Of a DNA stretch of 64,000 bases, positions 20,071 to 30,443 are shown one piece after another. The position numbers and the translations under genes are program-made. The notes under the pieces were generated by a model that was not told the origin of the DNA, searched no databases, and saw nothing but the letters and a program-made list of their open reading frames with translations. Location of the stretch: assembly GCA_963729325.1 (NCBI GenBank), contig CAVSNS010000011.1, positions 62,001 through 126,000 of the forward strand, written 5' to 3'. Positions within the stretch are counted from its first letter, which is position 1; every line of letters starts with the position of its first letter. This stretch comes from JABCYV01 sp963729325 (lineage in GTDB: Bacteria; Acidobacteriota; Terriglobia; Terriglobales; Acidobacteriaceae).

Positions 20071-20461
20071 GCTAACTCCGGTCCTCGGCCGATTACACGG
20101 CCGTAGGAATCACCGGGCGGGAAGGCAAAAGAAGGCAGGGAGGATAGAGCGGTGCGATGGCCGGCCCGAACAGGGCACGGCCTGGGCCTCGGAGTTGTCT
20201 CCGGAACCGAATCCGTAGCATAAGCGTGGGAATCTTTCGCACTTATCGCATTCGCGCTTCGCCAGGTTTGTGACCGCTCTCTCGAGATCTCTCAAGATCA
20301 GAGGGGGCCGTTACCGGCCTGGTATACGCTTTAGCTTCAATCCTGCCCGGCTTCGAACTGCTTCCAGCCGGTGAGTGCCCTCTTTACGCGAGGGCGATCG
20401 TAATCTTTTCAGGCCGCGCATGGCTTGCGCGGAAAACTCACCCTGCCTTCTTCTTCCCGCT
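20071..20461. other. Long leader region of rng
   Basis: No coding frame is supported. It contains several GC-rich inverted repeats, for example CCGCGC-N7-GCGCGG near 20414-20432. As the 5' region of an RNase E/G gene it could be an autoregulatory leader, as known for E. coli rne, but nothing here proves it. Confidence 0.4.
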
Positions 20462-21548
20462 TCAGTTCACAAAACGGCGCATCCTGACATTCATTACAAT
20501 GCCCAGCGCCAAAAACATAAACAGGACGGAAGACCCGCCATAACTCATCAGCGGCAGGGGTATTCCGGTGACCGGCATAAAACCGACCACCATGCCGACG
20601 TTGACCAGGATGTGAAAGCTAAGCACAGCCACCACGCCCATCACCACGAATGTGCCGGCACGGTCGGGTGCCGTTTGCGCATTCTGGGTCAATCGCATCA
20701 GCACTATAAAGTATAACAGCAACACTCCCAACGCGCCCACAAATCCGTGTTCCTCGGCAAAAGCAGCGAAAATAAAGTCCGTTTGCGGAACCGGCAGGAA
20801 AGCCAAGTGGGTCTGCGAACCCTCCGAACTTCCCCAAATTCCGCCAGAGCCTACCGCAATCAGGGATTGGTTCACCTGGTAACCCTTACCCTGGCTGTCG
20901 GCATCCGGATGCATGAAACTTGTCAGACGATCACGCTGGTAAGGCTTCAAAACGTGCCAGGCCAGCGGCATCAACAACGCCCCCGCCAAAATCACGATCA
21001 TCGCCTGCTTCAGCCGTACCCCTCCCAGGAACAAGCCCATGATGGCGATCGGCATGTACGTAAGAGCGGTTCCTAGATCCGGCTGCGCCAATACCATCAG
21101 CATTGGGATCCCCACCATTGCCCCGGCTTTGAGGAAGTCTGTCCAGGAAAGCTCCTTCTGATGCAAGTCGGCGAGAAACTTTGCCATGGCGAGGATCAGA
21201 ATCAACTTTACCCACTCCGAAGGCTGGAAGTGTCCGCCTCCCGGGCATCTTGACCCAGCGCCGCGCCCCAAGATATTTCTGCCCAAAGATCAGCACCACC
21301 ATCAGTGAAGCGATGGCCGCCAGGTAGATCCAGTGCACGCGATCCAGAAGGAGTTGATAGTTGAGCAGACTTACCGCGAACATACCGCCGATCCCGCCGA
21401 TGATCCAATAAATCTGCTTGATGTGCGCACCCGCGAACTTGGTGTGCACGGTGGCGCTATGGATCTCCATCACGCCCAGCCCACAAATCAGCAGCACGAA
21501 GATCAATAGCAGCCAATCGAAATCGTGAAATGAAATATATCTAGACAT
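20462..21548 (-). CDS. rodA: Rod-shape SEDS glycosyltransferase RodA, one frameshift
   Basis: Polymerises lipid II into peptidoglycan for cell elongation, working with the transpeptidase encoded just upstream. Polytopic SEDS protein starting MSRYISFHDFDWLLL (ATG 21548). The signature ARRWVKM is followed, after removal of one base in a CCCGGG run near 21240, by PGGGHFQPSEWVKL. Further conserved text: QPDLGTALTYMPIAI, the TDFIFAAFAEEHGF loop and GIPLPLMSYGGSS. About 360 residues after restoration. The gene is generally essential in rod-shaped cells with this system, so the frameshift is probably a sequence error. Confidence 0.92.
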
Positions 21549-21587
21549 GAAATCAGTCTTGGTCGTTAGTCGCTCTAACAAGTTGCC

Positions 21588-21662
21588 ATCCAAGTTGTCA
21601 TCCTGAGCTGCGCGAGATCGCTCGCTGGCAAGTGATCTCGCGCAGTCGAAGGACCCCTACCC
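21588..21662. repeat. Repeat family A copy (GTCATCCTGAGC...GTCGAAGGA)
   Basis: Begins TTGTCATCCTGAGC and ends CAGTCGAAGGACC with an internal long hairpin (CGCGAGATC.../GATCTCGCG). Same family as 40648-40712, 54850-55105 and 62606-62842. It lies inside the mrdA-rodA operon. Confidence 0.75.
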
Positions 21663-21708
21663 GCTAACAAATGCAGTGGGAAACCACTCGCGATGAAAAC
21701 TAACACGT

Positions 21709-23677
21709 TTACTCCACTCCCGGCGCCGCCGTCGCTAGCGGCAACCTCTTTTTCGGCACTGGCAAAACAAAATGCCCTCCGCGGAGGGTTTGGTCCTGAT
21801 CTGCATCGGGAGCGTTCCAGACCGCGCCCACTTCGACGTGATCTCCCGCTTGCGCCATCTTGCTGGGCTGTCGCCGCTGCTTCTCGACATAAGCTTTGAT
21901 CACCTGAGCCGCAGTGCGCGCCGCCAGATAGCCATGCTCGCCTTCTTCCAGAAGAACGCAAACAACGATCTCCGGATTGCGGCGCGGCTCGACCCCGGCA
22001 AACCAGCCGTTATCCTTAAATTTCGATTTGCCAGCAGCCCCCATTTTTGCTTTCAGCACATTGCTAATTGTCTGGGCGCTCCCAGTCTTCCCGGCAAAAT
22101 CGATACCCTGCAAATGCGAGAGAGCAGCCGTTCCGCCTGGGTTTACCACGTCCGCCATAGCATCGGTAATAATCTCCCAGTTCTTGGGATCGATAGGAAT
22201 TTTAACTTCGTCTGCTACGTCGGCGGCCGGAATGACATGTGGTGGCATTTCGTTGGGAAACGCCACATGAGGCCGCCGCAGCATGCCGCCGCTGGCGATC
22301 GCACCTATGGCACGCGCTAACTGGATGGGAGTCGCCGCCACCGCACCCTGGCCGATTCCCACCGAGATGGTTTCCCCGGCATACCACTTCTGTTTGAAGT
22401 TGCGGATTTTCCATTCTTCCGACGGCATCACACCGCTGACTTCTTGCGGCAGGTCAATGCCTGTCTTTTGTCCCAGCCCGAACATGGTCGCGTACTTCGC
22501 GATCCGCTCGATACCGAGCTTTTCAGCTAGCGTATAGAAGAACACATCGCAGGATTGGTAGATGGCTTTGGTAATGCCGACGACGCCATGCACACGGTGC
22601 TCGGCCACCACCCAGCACTTGAAGTAGCGTCCGTAAAACGAGGCACCGCCATTGCAGGTCACGTGCATGTCCTGCGCGATGCCTTCCTGCAGGCCCGCTG
22701 TTGCCATGATGATTTTGAAGACTGACTCCGGGAGCAAGTTGGGCCTGGATGGCCTTATTTAGCAGCGGGTGGTCTTCATCGTTGACCAGCTTCGCCCATT
22801 CGCCCCGTCGAATGCGCACGGCAAAATCGTTGGGGTCGAAGACCGGACGGCTGACCATGGCCAGAATTTCGCCCGTCCTTGGATCCATAGCGACAATCGC
22901 GCCATTCCTTGCCTCCAGAGCCTGCTCGGCGGCAATCTGCAAATCGATATCGATGGTTAGCTTCAACTGCCTGCCGGGCACAGCAGGCTTCTCCTGCAGC
23001 TCTCCCATCTCCTTGCCACGGCTGTTTACCAACACCTGCCGTGAACCGTTTTTTCCCATCAAAATCGGGTTGTACTCCAGTTCAACGCCGGATTGACCCA
23101 CTACGTCACCCGGATTGTAGAGTTCCCATCGCGGCTGGTTCAACATCTGCTCGCTGACTTCGCCCACGTACCCGACCAGGTGCGCCATGAAACCGTTGCG
23201 GGGATAGAGCCTCCGGTGCGCCATGATGGTATCGAGTTCGGGCAACTCGTTGCGGTGAGACTCGATGAAAGCCAGCTCATCGGGTGTGATGTCTTCCTTG
23301 AGATAAATCGGCTGATACTGGGCCACCGTGGAGAATTTTCGGACGCGCTCGCGTACCTCTTTGGCATCCATGTGCAAGCCTTCGGCAATCAGATCGGCGT
23401 CTGCCGAAAGGTCGCGCGAGGAATCGCGCAGCAACAAGGCTGTGAACGAGGGATAGTTATCGACGATCGTGCGGCCTTCACGGTCCAGAATCTTGCCGCG
23501 TGGCGCTAGGATAGGAACTTCCCGCGTCTTGTTCTTTTCGGCCAGTGCCGCGTAGAACTCGCTCTGCACCACCTGGAGGCGCCACAGCCCGTAAGCCAGC
23601 ACAAGGAAAATGACGAGGATGATGTATTGCACCGTCGTCAAGCGTGTGGAGGAAACTTTTTCGTCGCGTCCAAACAT
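21709..23677 (-). CDS. mrdA: Penicillin-binding protein 2 (elongation transpeptidase), one frameshift at the active site
   Basis: Periplasmic DD-transpeptidase of the elongasome. N-terminal TM segment (TVQYIILVIFLVLAYGLW), dimerisation domain (ILAPRGKILDREGRTIVDNY), then the transpeptidase domain. An extra base near 22731 destroys the frame exactly at the catalytic SxxK; removing it gives LAPGSVFKIIMATAGLQEG. The second motif is SCD (YQSCDVFFYTLAEKLG) and the third KTG (DFAGKTGSAQ). Restored length about 655 residues, usual for PBP2. It is followed by rodA, its partner SEDS polymerase. The C-terminal tail (ALRGGHFVLPVPKKR-like) is variable in the family. Confidence 0.93.
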
Positions 23678-23683
23678 CGGGCG

Positions 23684-23995
23684 TCAGGCTTCAGGCTTCA
23701 GGTCGAAGTGGTGACACCACCACGTAGGGAGTCCCAATGCCGGAAATCAAATCCTTTCGGGAAGCTAACTAATTGTAACCCGGTCAGTTGCTGGAATGGG
23801 ATGTTGTTTCGAGTGACCGAAGGGCACAGCCTTCGGACCTCAATTCAGTCCTCGGACTTCGGACCTCAGGCGTCAGACTCTGACTCGTTGGAGCGTGCGA
23901 TTGAGAATTAAAGGCTGAGGCCGAAGCCTGCGGTCTGCGGTCTGCGGTCCGCGGGTCTGAGATCCGAGGTCTGAGGTCCGAGGTCTGACGCCCGC
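23684..23995. repeat. Repeat family B cluster (mreD-mrdA intergenic)
   Basis: Contains CAGGCTTCAGGCTTCAGG at 23689-23711, and then from 23822 many units of TCGGACCTC, GGTCTGCGG, GGTCTGAGG and GGTCCGAGG, up to 23995. The left and right parts are partly reverse complementary, so a long hairpin can form in the operon mRNA. Confidence 0.75.
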
Positions 23996-23997
23996 GC

Positions 23998-24519
23998 TTA
24001 CGTTCTCCGCTTGAACCGATCCAGCAAGGCAAACAGGAACACGGCTAAGATCGCGTTGGCCAGGGCCGAGCCCAGCTCGCGCATCCAGCTCCACTGCAGC
24101 GTCATCCCGACCAGTCCTCGCGCCACGGTGAAGTAAACCACTTCGTGGGTCACATAGAAGAACAAGGTCACCAGGAAGCGGGCGCCCGCATTTTCTACAT
24201 CTAACTTCACACCCAGCGAAGAAGCGCCATAGCCCACCACCGTCTGGGCGATGCCATACATGCCAATGTATTGCCCACCCAATGCATCCTGCAGGGCGCC
24301 AATCGCGCCGCCGGTTAGCAGTCCTGAAATCGGGTTGCGGCGGGCCACGGCGAAGAAAATTACTACCAGGAATGGCAAGTTAAAAATGGTTAGGAATGGC
24401 AACCAACGCGGCAGAAATGCCTGCGCCACCAGCGCGATCAAAGGCACCCCAATCGCAACCGGAATGCTGAACCGGTAAACCTCAATCTGTTCCTGCGAGG
24501 TGTAGGTAATGACGGGCAC
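23998..24519 (-). CDS. mreD: Rod shape-determining membrane protein MreD
   Basis: 173-residue inner-membrane protein with about five TM segments; part of the MreBCD elongation complex. The GTG start at 24519 is one base after the mreC stop, so translation is coupled. Typical short MreD features are GGAIGALQDALGGQYIGMYG and a C-terminal hydrophobic pair. It ends directly at a family B repeat. Confidence 0.85.
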   Translation of the reverse strand: MPVITYTSQEQIEVYRFSIPVAIGVPLIALVAQAFLPRWLPFLTIFNLPFLVVIFFAVARRNPISGLLTGGAIGALQDALGGQYIGMYGIAQTVVGYGASSLGVKLDVENAGARFLVTLFFYVTHEVVYFTVARGLVGMTLQWSWMRELGSALANAILAVFLFALLDRFKRRT

Positions 24520-24520
24520 G

Positions 24521-25738
24521 TTAGTGAGGCTTCTCCTCCGTCGGCGTGGGTTCGGGGGGTGTCTCCGGATTTTGCTCGGGCGCCGTGGGCTGAGGTTTGG
24601 CCGTCGGCTGCGAGACGTTTATGGTGATGGGTTCAGGTTTCGACGTGGTCGCTGGTTTCACCGTGACCGGTGCGGCAGCAGCCTTTGGTGCGGAACCAAC
24701 GTTAGCCGCCGGTTTCGGCGTTCCGGATGGCTTGGTTGTGGTTCCCGCTACCTCGGGCCTGTTGGGTTTTGCCGTTGCCTGATTGGTTTCTTTGTCAGTT
24801 GCTGCGACCGGCTTTTTTGGCACCTCTGGCGGCTTGTCCGGCACAGACGGCAGCCGCTGCGACAAGACATCCACGGCACGCGTCGGCCCAGCTTCAGTCA
24901 CAGCAGGAGCTTTTTCTGCCTTTTGCGTGATCACCAGCACTTCTTCCAGCCGGCTGAGATTGGTAAATGGCCGGATGCGAATGTTAAGAAACAGTTCATT
25001 GCCCTTCGTGACCTTAGTAACGACGCCTACCGGCAGGCCCTTAGGAAAAATCTGGTCGCCGCCGCTGGTTAATACTTTATCGCCGGATTGCACCTGCTCA
25101 TCGGCCATAACTTTTTCCAGCACCACTTCACCCACGGGCGTGCCCCGCAACACTCCCTGCAATCTCGATTTCTCAACGATCGCTCCCACGCCACTGCTCT
25201 GGTCGTTGATCAGCAACACCTGGGATGTGGAATTGAAAACGCGCAGCACTTTGCCTACGACTCCATCGGCGGTTATGACCGCCATATCTTTGTCGATTCC
25301 GTCGTGTGAACCCTTGTCGATGTAGACCGAGCGTAACTGTTCGCTGCCGCTGGAGCCAATCACCTGCGCGGCTACCGTCCGGGAGATGTACTGTTCCTTG
25401 AACCCGAGCAGCGACTGTAGCCTGCGCCCCTGCTCCGCATCTTGGTTCAACCGCACCTCTTCCAGGCGAAGCTTTTCGATCTCCGCTTTCAGATCGCGGT
25501 TTTCCTGCCGCACTCCGCGCAGGTAAACATAGCCGTGCCACAGGTTCCCCACGCCATGCTGCATTCCGACGATGGCTTTCTCCAGCGGCGTCACAACACT
25601 GATAGCCCAGATTCGAATCAGGCGACTGGATTCATTTTCGGAGGAGCGCTTGACCTGCACCGCCAGCCCGAGCACTTGGGCGAACAGAACTGCCGCCAGG
25701 ATGGTGACGTTGCGATAGCGGGTAATCAGGGTTTCCAT
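24521..25738 (-). CDS. mreC: Rod shape-determining protein MreC with a long Pro/Thr-rich tail
   Basis: Periplasmic, membrane-anchored scaffold of the elongasome. TM segment at residues 9-28, coiled coil at about 65-105 (GVRQENRDLKAEIEKLRLEE), then the two beta-barrel domains (DKDMAVITADGVVGKV, SGDKVLTSGGDQIFPKGLPVG). The conserved part ends near residue 275. A tail of about 125 residues, very rich in Pro, Lys, Thr and Ala, follows; ordinary MreC lacks it. The tail may span peptidoglycan or bind it; this is inference. Confidence 0.9.
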   Translation of the reverse strand: METLITRYRNVTILAAVLFAQVLGLAVQVKRSSENESSRLIRIWAISVVTPLEKAIVGMQHGVGNLWHGYVYLRGVRQENRDLKAEIEKLRLEEVRLNQDAEQGRRLQSLLGFKEQYISRTVAAQVIGSSGSEQLRSVYIDKGSHDGIDKDMAVITADGVVGKVLRVFNSTSQVLLINDQSSGVGAIVEKSRLQGVLRGTPVGEVVLEKVMADEQVQSGDKVLTSGGDQIFPKGLPVGVVTKVTKGNELFLNIRIRPFTNLSRLEEVLVITQKAEKAPAVTEAGPTRAVDVLSQRLPSVPDKPPEVPKKPVAATDKETNQATAKPNRPEVAGTTTKPSGTPKPAANVGSAPKAAAAPVTVKPATTSKPEPITINVSQPTAKPQPTAPEQNPETPPEPTPTEEKPH

Positions 25739-25749
25739 GGCGGGCTTTC

Positions 25750-25828
25750 CTTAGTGTACCTTCGTGCCCTTCGTGGTTTTCTGTTTTTGATTTTTCAACC
25801 ACGAAGGAACACGAAGGTGCACGAAGGA
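25750..25828. repeat. Repeat family C (CACGAAGG) inverted pair between mreB and mreC
   Basis: Left arm 25754-25778 (TGTACCTTCGTGCCCTTCGT) and right arm 25797-25828 (AACCACGAAGGAACACGAAG) are reverse complementary and fill nearly the whole gap. Another copy is at 40302-40330. Elements of this kind are widespread in bacterial genomes. Confidence 0.75.
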
Positions 25829-25835
25829 GATTGCG

Positions 25836-26900
25836 CTACTCGATCGAAATCTTCCGAAGCAGCTTGAAATCGCTCAGCATTTTGCCCGTGCCCAGCACGA
25901 CGCTGCACAACGGGTCATCAGCGATGGATACCGGCAAGCCTGTTTCCTCGCGGATGCGCTTATCCAGATTCTTCAACAGCGCGCCTCCACCGGTCAACAC
26001 AATGCCACGGTCGCTGATGTCAGCCGACAGCTCCGGGGGCGTGCGCTCCAAGGCCACGCGCACCGCGTTCATGATGGTGGATACGCATTCACTAAGAGCT
26101 TCGCGAACTTCACTGTCATCAACGGTGATGGTCTTGGGCACGCCTTCGATCAGATTGCGGCCCTTGATCTCCATGGTCAGCGGTTTGTCGAGTGGATAAG
26201 CGGATCCAATCTCGATCTTGATCTGCTCGGCAGTTCGCTCTCCAATCAGCAGGTTATATTTGCGCTTGAGGTAGTTCATGATGGCCTCGTCCATCTGGTT
26301 GCCCGCCATGCGAACGGAGCGAGAATAGACGATGCCGCTGAGCGAAATCACTGCAATGTCGGTGGTGCCGCCGCCGATATCCACCACCATATTGCCGCTG
26401 GGCTCGGTGATGGGCAATCCGGCGCCGATGGCCGCGACCATGGCTTGCTCAACCAGATAAACTTCGCTGGCCTTGGCGCGATAAGCCGAGTCCATGACCG
26501 CCCGCTTTTCTACCTGCGTAATCTCCGAAGGCACGCCAATCACGATGCGCGGATGCACCAGCATCTTGCGGTTATGTGCCTTCTGGATGAAGTAGTTCAG
26601 CATCTTCTCGGTGACTTTGAAGTCGGCGATCACGCCATCTTTCATGGGCTTGATGGCGACAATGTTCCCCGGCGTCCGGCCGAGCATCTCTTTGGCCTCT
26701 TTGCCCACGGCCTCGACTTCTCCAGTGTTCTTGTTGATAGCTACGATGGATGGTTCGTTGACCACGATGCCCTTGCCGCGCGCGTACACCAGCGTGTTGG
26801 CCGTGCCCAGGTCGATGGCAAGGTCGCTGGAAAAAATGCTGAACAGCGACCTCAGGTTGTGCAAGCGCGTTGCGCTGGAGTGAAAGCCGTTCGATGACAT
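25836..26900 (-). CDS. mreB: Rod shape-determining actin homologue MreB
   Basis: Bacterial actin that orients the elongation machinery at the inner membrane. 354 residues with the actin-fold nucleotide signatures DLGTANTLVYARGKG (phosphate 1), DIGGGTTDIAVISL (phosphate 2) and VLTGGGALLKNLDKR (adenosine). N-terminal residues before FSSDLAIDLG are about 15 longer than in E. coli, so the true start may be downstream. First gene of the mreBCD-mrdA-rodA-rng cluster; its promoter should be in 26901-27070. Confidence 0.95.
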   Translation of the reverse strand: MSSNGFHSSATRLHNLRSLFSIFSSDLAIDLGTANTLVYARGKGIVVNEPSIVAINKNTGEVEAVGKEAKEMLGRTPGNIVAIKPMKDGVIADFKVTEKMLNYFIQKAHNRKMLVHPRIVIGVPSEITQVEKRAVMDSAYRAKASEVYLVEQAMVAAIGAGLPITEPSGNMVVDIGGGTTDIAVISLSGIVYSRSVRMAGNQMDEAIMNYLKRKYNLLIGERTAEQIKIEIGSAYPLDKPLTMEIKGRNLIEGVPKTITVDDSEVREALSECVSTIMNAVRVALERTPPELSADISDRGIVLTGGGALLKNLDKRIREETGLPVSIADDPLCSVVLGTGKMLSDFKLLRKISIE

Positions 26901-27070
26901 GCCCGAAGCTTCTCTCTTTAAGATCTTTAAACTGCTGTCATTCCCAGGCGTTGCCCGGTCATTCTAAGTAAACGCGGGGGGCGGCTACCCACAATTCTAT
27001 GGGATATTCCCCATTTCTACCGCAAACGAAAGTTCCAGCACCTCAGGAGCGTCTCGCCGCTCTGCTCGCG

Positions 27071-28375
27071 TTACTGAATCACGATCTTCTTCTGCAGCGT
27101 ATTTACCCCGCCCTTGGCATTTTGTGCTGTGATGGTGATGGTGCTCTCCCCCAGAGGCATGGGTGGAGTGAAGTAGTGAAAGCTGCCATCCGTGCTGATT
27201 ACTGGGACTTCGCGGCCATTTACCATCACCCGGGCGCCCACTTCGGTCTTCCCGGTTAACTCCAGCACATGCCCGTGCTGAATGAAGGGATCCAGCTGCA
27301 GATCGATCGCAGCTGTGTCCTTACCCTTGGGGATCACAGTGAAGCGGTTCTTCTCGCTCTCCAAAGACACTTTACCGTCGGCATCGTAGGACTGGACCAC
27401 CCAGTAATACGCTCCTTCGGGCAGCCCTGAAACAATCACGTCGGCGGTATTCACCTTTTGGTCGGCGATGGTCGACGAAAAATAGGGGTTCCGCGAAATG
27501 CGAAGGCGGTATCCCACCGCGTTGGCCATTGGACTCCACGAAAATTCGATCGGCTTAGCTTCCCCAGAGATGAAAATCGGCATCATGTTGGCCGGAGATA
27601 TCGGCGTCGGTGGCCCGATCTCCTTCACTTTGTCCATATGCGGAGACTGCGCCTGGAAGCCGACTTTTTCCCAGTCCGCCAAATGCACCACTTCCCCGTT
27701 GCGCGCGACCTCGCTCGATCCTTTCTTCATCAGGATTTCGTGCTTATCGCTCTTGGGATCGTTGCGTACCATGGCGGCACTATCTGGGGCCAGAGAAGCC
27801 GTTGCCCCCGCCACCACCACCTGCGATCTGGAACCTTGCGAATAGGTCGCAGTGGCCAAATCGACCGTGCCCGTGCTCACCGCCACTGACACGCTGGTCT
27901 GCTGTTGCTCATTGGCCGAATTTTCCTCGATTACGATCAGGGAATCCTGCTTTACGGTGTAATTAGTGCCATCATTGAAAACGATTTTGGCCATGCCTTC
28001 GGAGCCGGTCTGAACTACATCACCCTTTTCCAAAGGCACGTTATAGTCGGCTGCCACCCAGCTATTGCTGTTCGACTTCTTCACCCGAACCGTGCCATCG
28101 AGCGCAGTGATGTGCGCCTGCTGCGAGTTCATGACACCGGATTTCGCGGGACTTCCGGCCGCTCCAGCAACCTTCTCCAGCAGACTTGTGGTGAGGTTAC
28201 TGGCTGCCTTCACCCCACTTTCGGTGAATTGCGGGAACGCCAACCGCAGGCCGACGGAAAATACAACGACCCCCGCTAATATCAGCAGCGCCACGCTGCG
28301 GTACGTTACCGTCTTCCACGCAATGTGGATTCCCGGCTTGGGAGTCGAAGACACGAGGGCCCTAGCACCAGCCAA
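27071..28375 (-). CDS. FecR-domain envelope protein with Ig-like C-terminal domains
   Basis: 434 residues starting TTG 28375 (GTG 28354 is an alternative). One N-terminal TM segment (VALLILAGVVVFSVGLRLAF), then a FecR-like domain at about 90-200 (ALDGTVRVKK, PLEKGDVVQTGSEGMAKI). Next a fibronectin/Ig-like segment (IEFSWSPMANAVGYRLRISR), and a C-terminal PEGA/glucodextranase-like beta domain (VMVNGREVPVISTDGSF). In Acidobacteriota such proteins are not tied to iron signalling; no sigma factor is adjacent. Probably a periplasmic structural or binding protein. Confidence 0.8.
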   Translation of the reverse strand: MAGARALVSSTPKPGIHIAWKTVTYRSVALLILAGVVVFSVGLRLAFPQFTESGVKAASNLTTSLLEKVAGAAGSPAKSGVMNSQQAHITALDGTVRVKKSNSNSWVAADYNVPLEKGDVVQTGSEGMAKIVFNDGTNYTVKQDSLIVIEENSANEQQQTSVSVAVSTGTVDLATATYSQGSRSQVVVAGATASLAPDSAAMVRNDPKSDKHEILMKKGSSEVARNGEVVHLADWEKVGFQAQSPHMDKVKEIGPPTPISPANMMPIFISGEAKPIEFSWSPMANAVGYRLRISRNPYFSSTIADQKVNTADVIVSGLPEGAYYWVVQSYDADGKVSLESEKNRFTVIPKGKDTAAIDLQLDPFIQHGHVLELTGKTEVGARVMVNGREVPVISTDGSFHYFTPPMPLGESTITITAQNAKGGVNTLQKKIVIQ

Positions 28376-28508
28376 ACTTAGAGAATATCGAGTAATTTGA
28401 AAGCTATCACAAGCTTAACTGGCCAGAAGCAGGTAATCAACTTGGGTCCTCGGCCAGAGGTGCATGTCCAGCGGTGCATCGATCGCAGGACGGGAAACCC
28501 ATGAATCT

Positions 28509-30443
28509 TCAGTTCCCGACAGTTACCGAATTCAGCTCACACCAGCGCTCCAGCACGTAAAGCGACCAGGGTCGGGACCAGGAAGTGCGACCATTCAGGA
28601 AATCTCCCCAAACCTGCTGCACCGCCTTAGTATCCAGCACCGCAGCCAGCCGCCCGTCGGCGCCTCTGCGCAGCGTCTTTTCCACTTCAGATTTCAGTTG
28701 CTCGCGTAACCACCGCTCAAAAGGCAAGGTGAATCCGCGCTTGGGCCGGTGCACCACCTCGTCCGGCAGAGCGCCGTGCAAGGCTCCGACCAGCAAGGGC
28801 TTCGGCGTGCTTTTGCTCAGTTTCCAGCTCCCGGGCAAAGCGAACAACTTTTCAGCCAGACGATGATCGATGAGCGGAACTCTCAGCTCCAAGCCATGCG
28901 CCATGCTCATCACATCCGAATCCCGAAGCAGGGTATTCTGCATGTAATTGCGCGATTCGAGATACGAAACCCGGTTTATGGGATCGAGACTGTGAGTTCG
29001 CGCCAAGCTGTCTTCTAGCGCAACGGCAGCACGCTCCATCGCCTGACCGTCGTGACTAACAAAAAGCGATTCCCGCTGGCGTGGCATGAACAGCATGCGC
29101 GAAACAAAATAAGGATGCGGCAATCCTTTATCCCCGCGCACGAGTTCCGCCAATTTTCGATTCTGGTCCGTATTCGAGCTGAACAAAGCAAAGCCAGCGG
29201 CCACACTGCGGCGCACAGGTGATGGTAGATACTTCCACGAACGCGCGAATCGCTCCATCCGTGGCACCGTCTGGAAGCTGGAGTAGCCAGCGAACAGTTC
29301 GTCCCCGCCCAGCCCGGATAGCGCGACTTTGATTCCGGCCGCGCGTGTCTGCCGCGAGATAAGATAGGTATTGAGACCGTCGATCGTGGGCAGATCCATG
29401 GCCTGCAGCGCGTACGGAATGGCATCGAGCACGTCGTTTTGTGAGACCAGGATCTCCTGGTGGTCGGCCCCAAAGGCTTGCGCAACAGCCCGAGAGTATT
29501 TGGCTTCACTAAAATCCGCCTCGCGGAAAACAATTGAAAGGGTGTTCACGCGAGTCCCAGCGCGTCCCAGAATTCCCACCAGACTGCTGGAATCGATGCC
29601 CCCGGAAAGGAACACGCCAACCGGAACATCGCTGACCATCTGCATGCGAACGACTTCATCCAGCGTGGCGTGCAAATCTTTCACTAACTGCCTGCGCTCG
29701 GATTCGGTGGCGTGCTCATTTTTTTGAGCAGCACGTTTCCTTTCTCCATGCGGCGCCAGATCCCAATACATCACTTCGCGGACGCCGCCCCTCTCCCACA
29801 TGAGATAGTGGCCAGCACGCAGCGCGGAAATCCCTGCTATTAACGTGATCGGATCGTACAGCGAACCAAAGCTCAGGTAATTGACCAGGCCAGCGCGACT
29901 GAGGCAGCGCGGCACCAGACCTGTACCCAGCAGCGTGCGGACCTCGGAAGCAAAAAGGAAGAATGGGCCCGCCGATGCATAGTAGAGCGGCTTGATGCCC
30001 ATGGGATCGCGGGCCAGGAACAGACGATGCCGTTTCGCGTCCCAGATGGCGAAGGCAAACATGCCGCGCAGTTCGTCGAGACAGCGTTCACTCCAGTGTC
30101 CGTAGGCCTTAAGCAGCACTTCGGTATCGGAGTGGCTGCGGAATTCCACGCCGCCCTGTTCCAATTTCCGCCGAACTTCGCGAAAGTTGTAGATCTCGCC
30201 GTTGAACGTGATCCAGTTGCCGGTCTCGGGATCCTGCATCGGTTGATGCCCGAGTGGCGAGAGATCCAGAATCGCGAGTCGTCGATTACCGAGACCGATT
30301 TCGAGCGGTTCCGGCGTAGTTTCTCGAAGGATGACGGTCCCAGAATCGTCGGGTCCTCGATGCGCCAGCGATTGTGTCGCACGTTCCAGCACGTCAGGGG
30401 CGACAGAAGCGTCCCGCGCGACCATGCCCACGATTCCGCACAT
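28509..30443 (-). CDS. asnB: Asparagine synthetase (glutamine-hydrolysing)
   Basis: Class II glutamine amidotransferase fused to an ATP-dependent synthetase, making asparagine or amidating another acid. The N-terminal Ntn nucleophile Cys2 is in MCGIVGMVARD, the glutaminase domain covers about 1-210 (GPDDSG, GEIYN, SDTEVLL), and the synthetase PP-loop is GVFLSGGIDSSSLVG. 644 residues with intact frame. Copies of this class next to glycosyltransferase and acyltransferase genes often belong to polysaccharide clusters, so its substrate may be a sugar acid or a peptide rather than free aspartate. Confidence 0.92.
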   Translation of the reverse strand: MCGIVGMVARDASVAPDVLERATQSLAHRGPDDSGTVILRETTPEPLEIGLGNRRLAILDLSPLGHQPMQDPETGNWITFNGEIYNFREVRRKLEQGGVEFRSHSDTEVLLKAYGHWSERCLDELRGMFAFAIWDAKRHRLFLARDPMGIKPLYYASAGPFFLFASEVRTLLGTGLVPRCLSRAGLVNYLSFGSLYDPITLIAGISALRAGHYLMWERGGVREVMYWDLAPHGERKRAAQKNEHATESERRQLVKDLHATLDEVVRMQMVSDVPVGVFLSGGIDSSSLVGILGRAGTRVNTLSIVFREADFSEAKYSRAVAQAFGADHQEILVSQNDVLDAIPYALQAMDLPTIDGLNTYLISRQTRAAGIKVALSGLGGDELFAGYSSFQTVPRMERFARSWKYLPSPVRRSVAAGFALFSSNTDQNRKLAELVRGDKGLPHPYFVSRMLFMPRQRESLFVSHDGQAMERAAVALEDSLARTHSLDPINRVSYLESRNYMQNTLLRDSDVMSMAHGLELRVPLIDHRLAEKLFALPGSWKLSKSTPKPLLVGALHGALPDEVVHRPKRGFTLPFERWLREQLKSEVEKTLRRGADGRLAAVLDTKAVQQVWGDFLNGRTSWSRPWSLYVLERWCELNSVTVGN

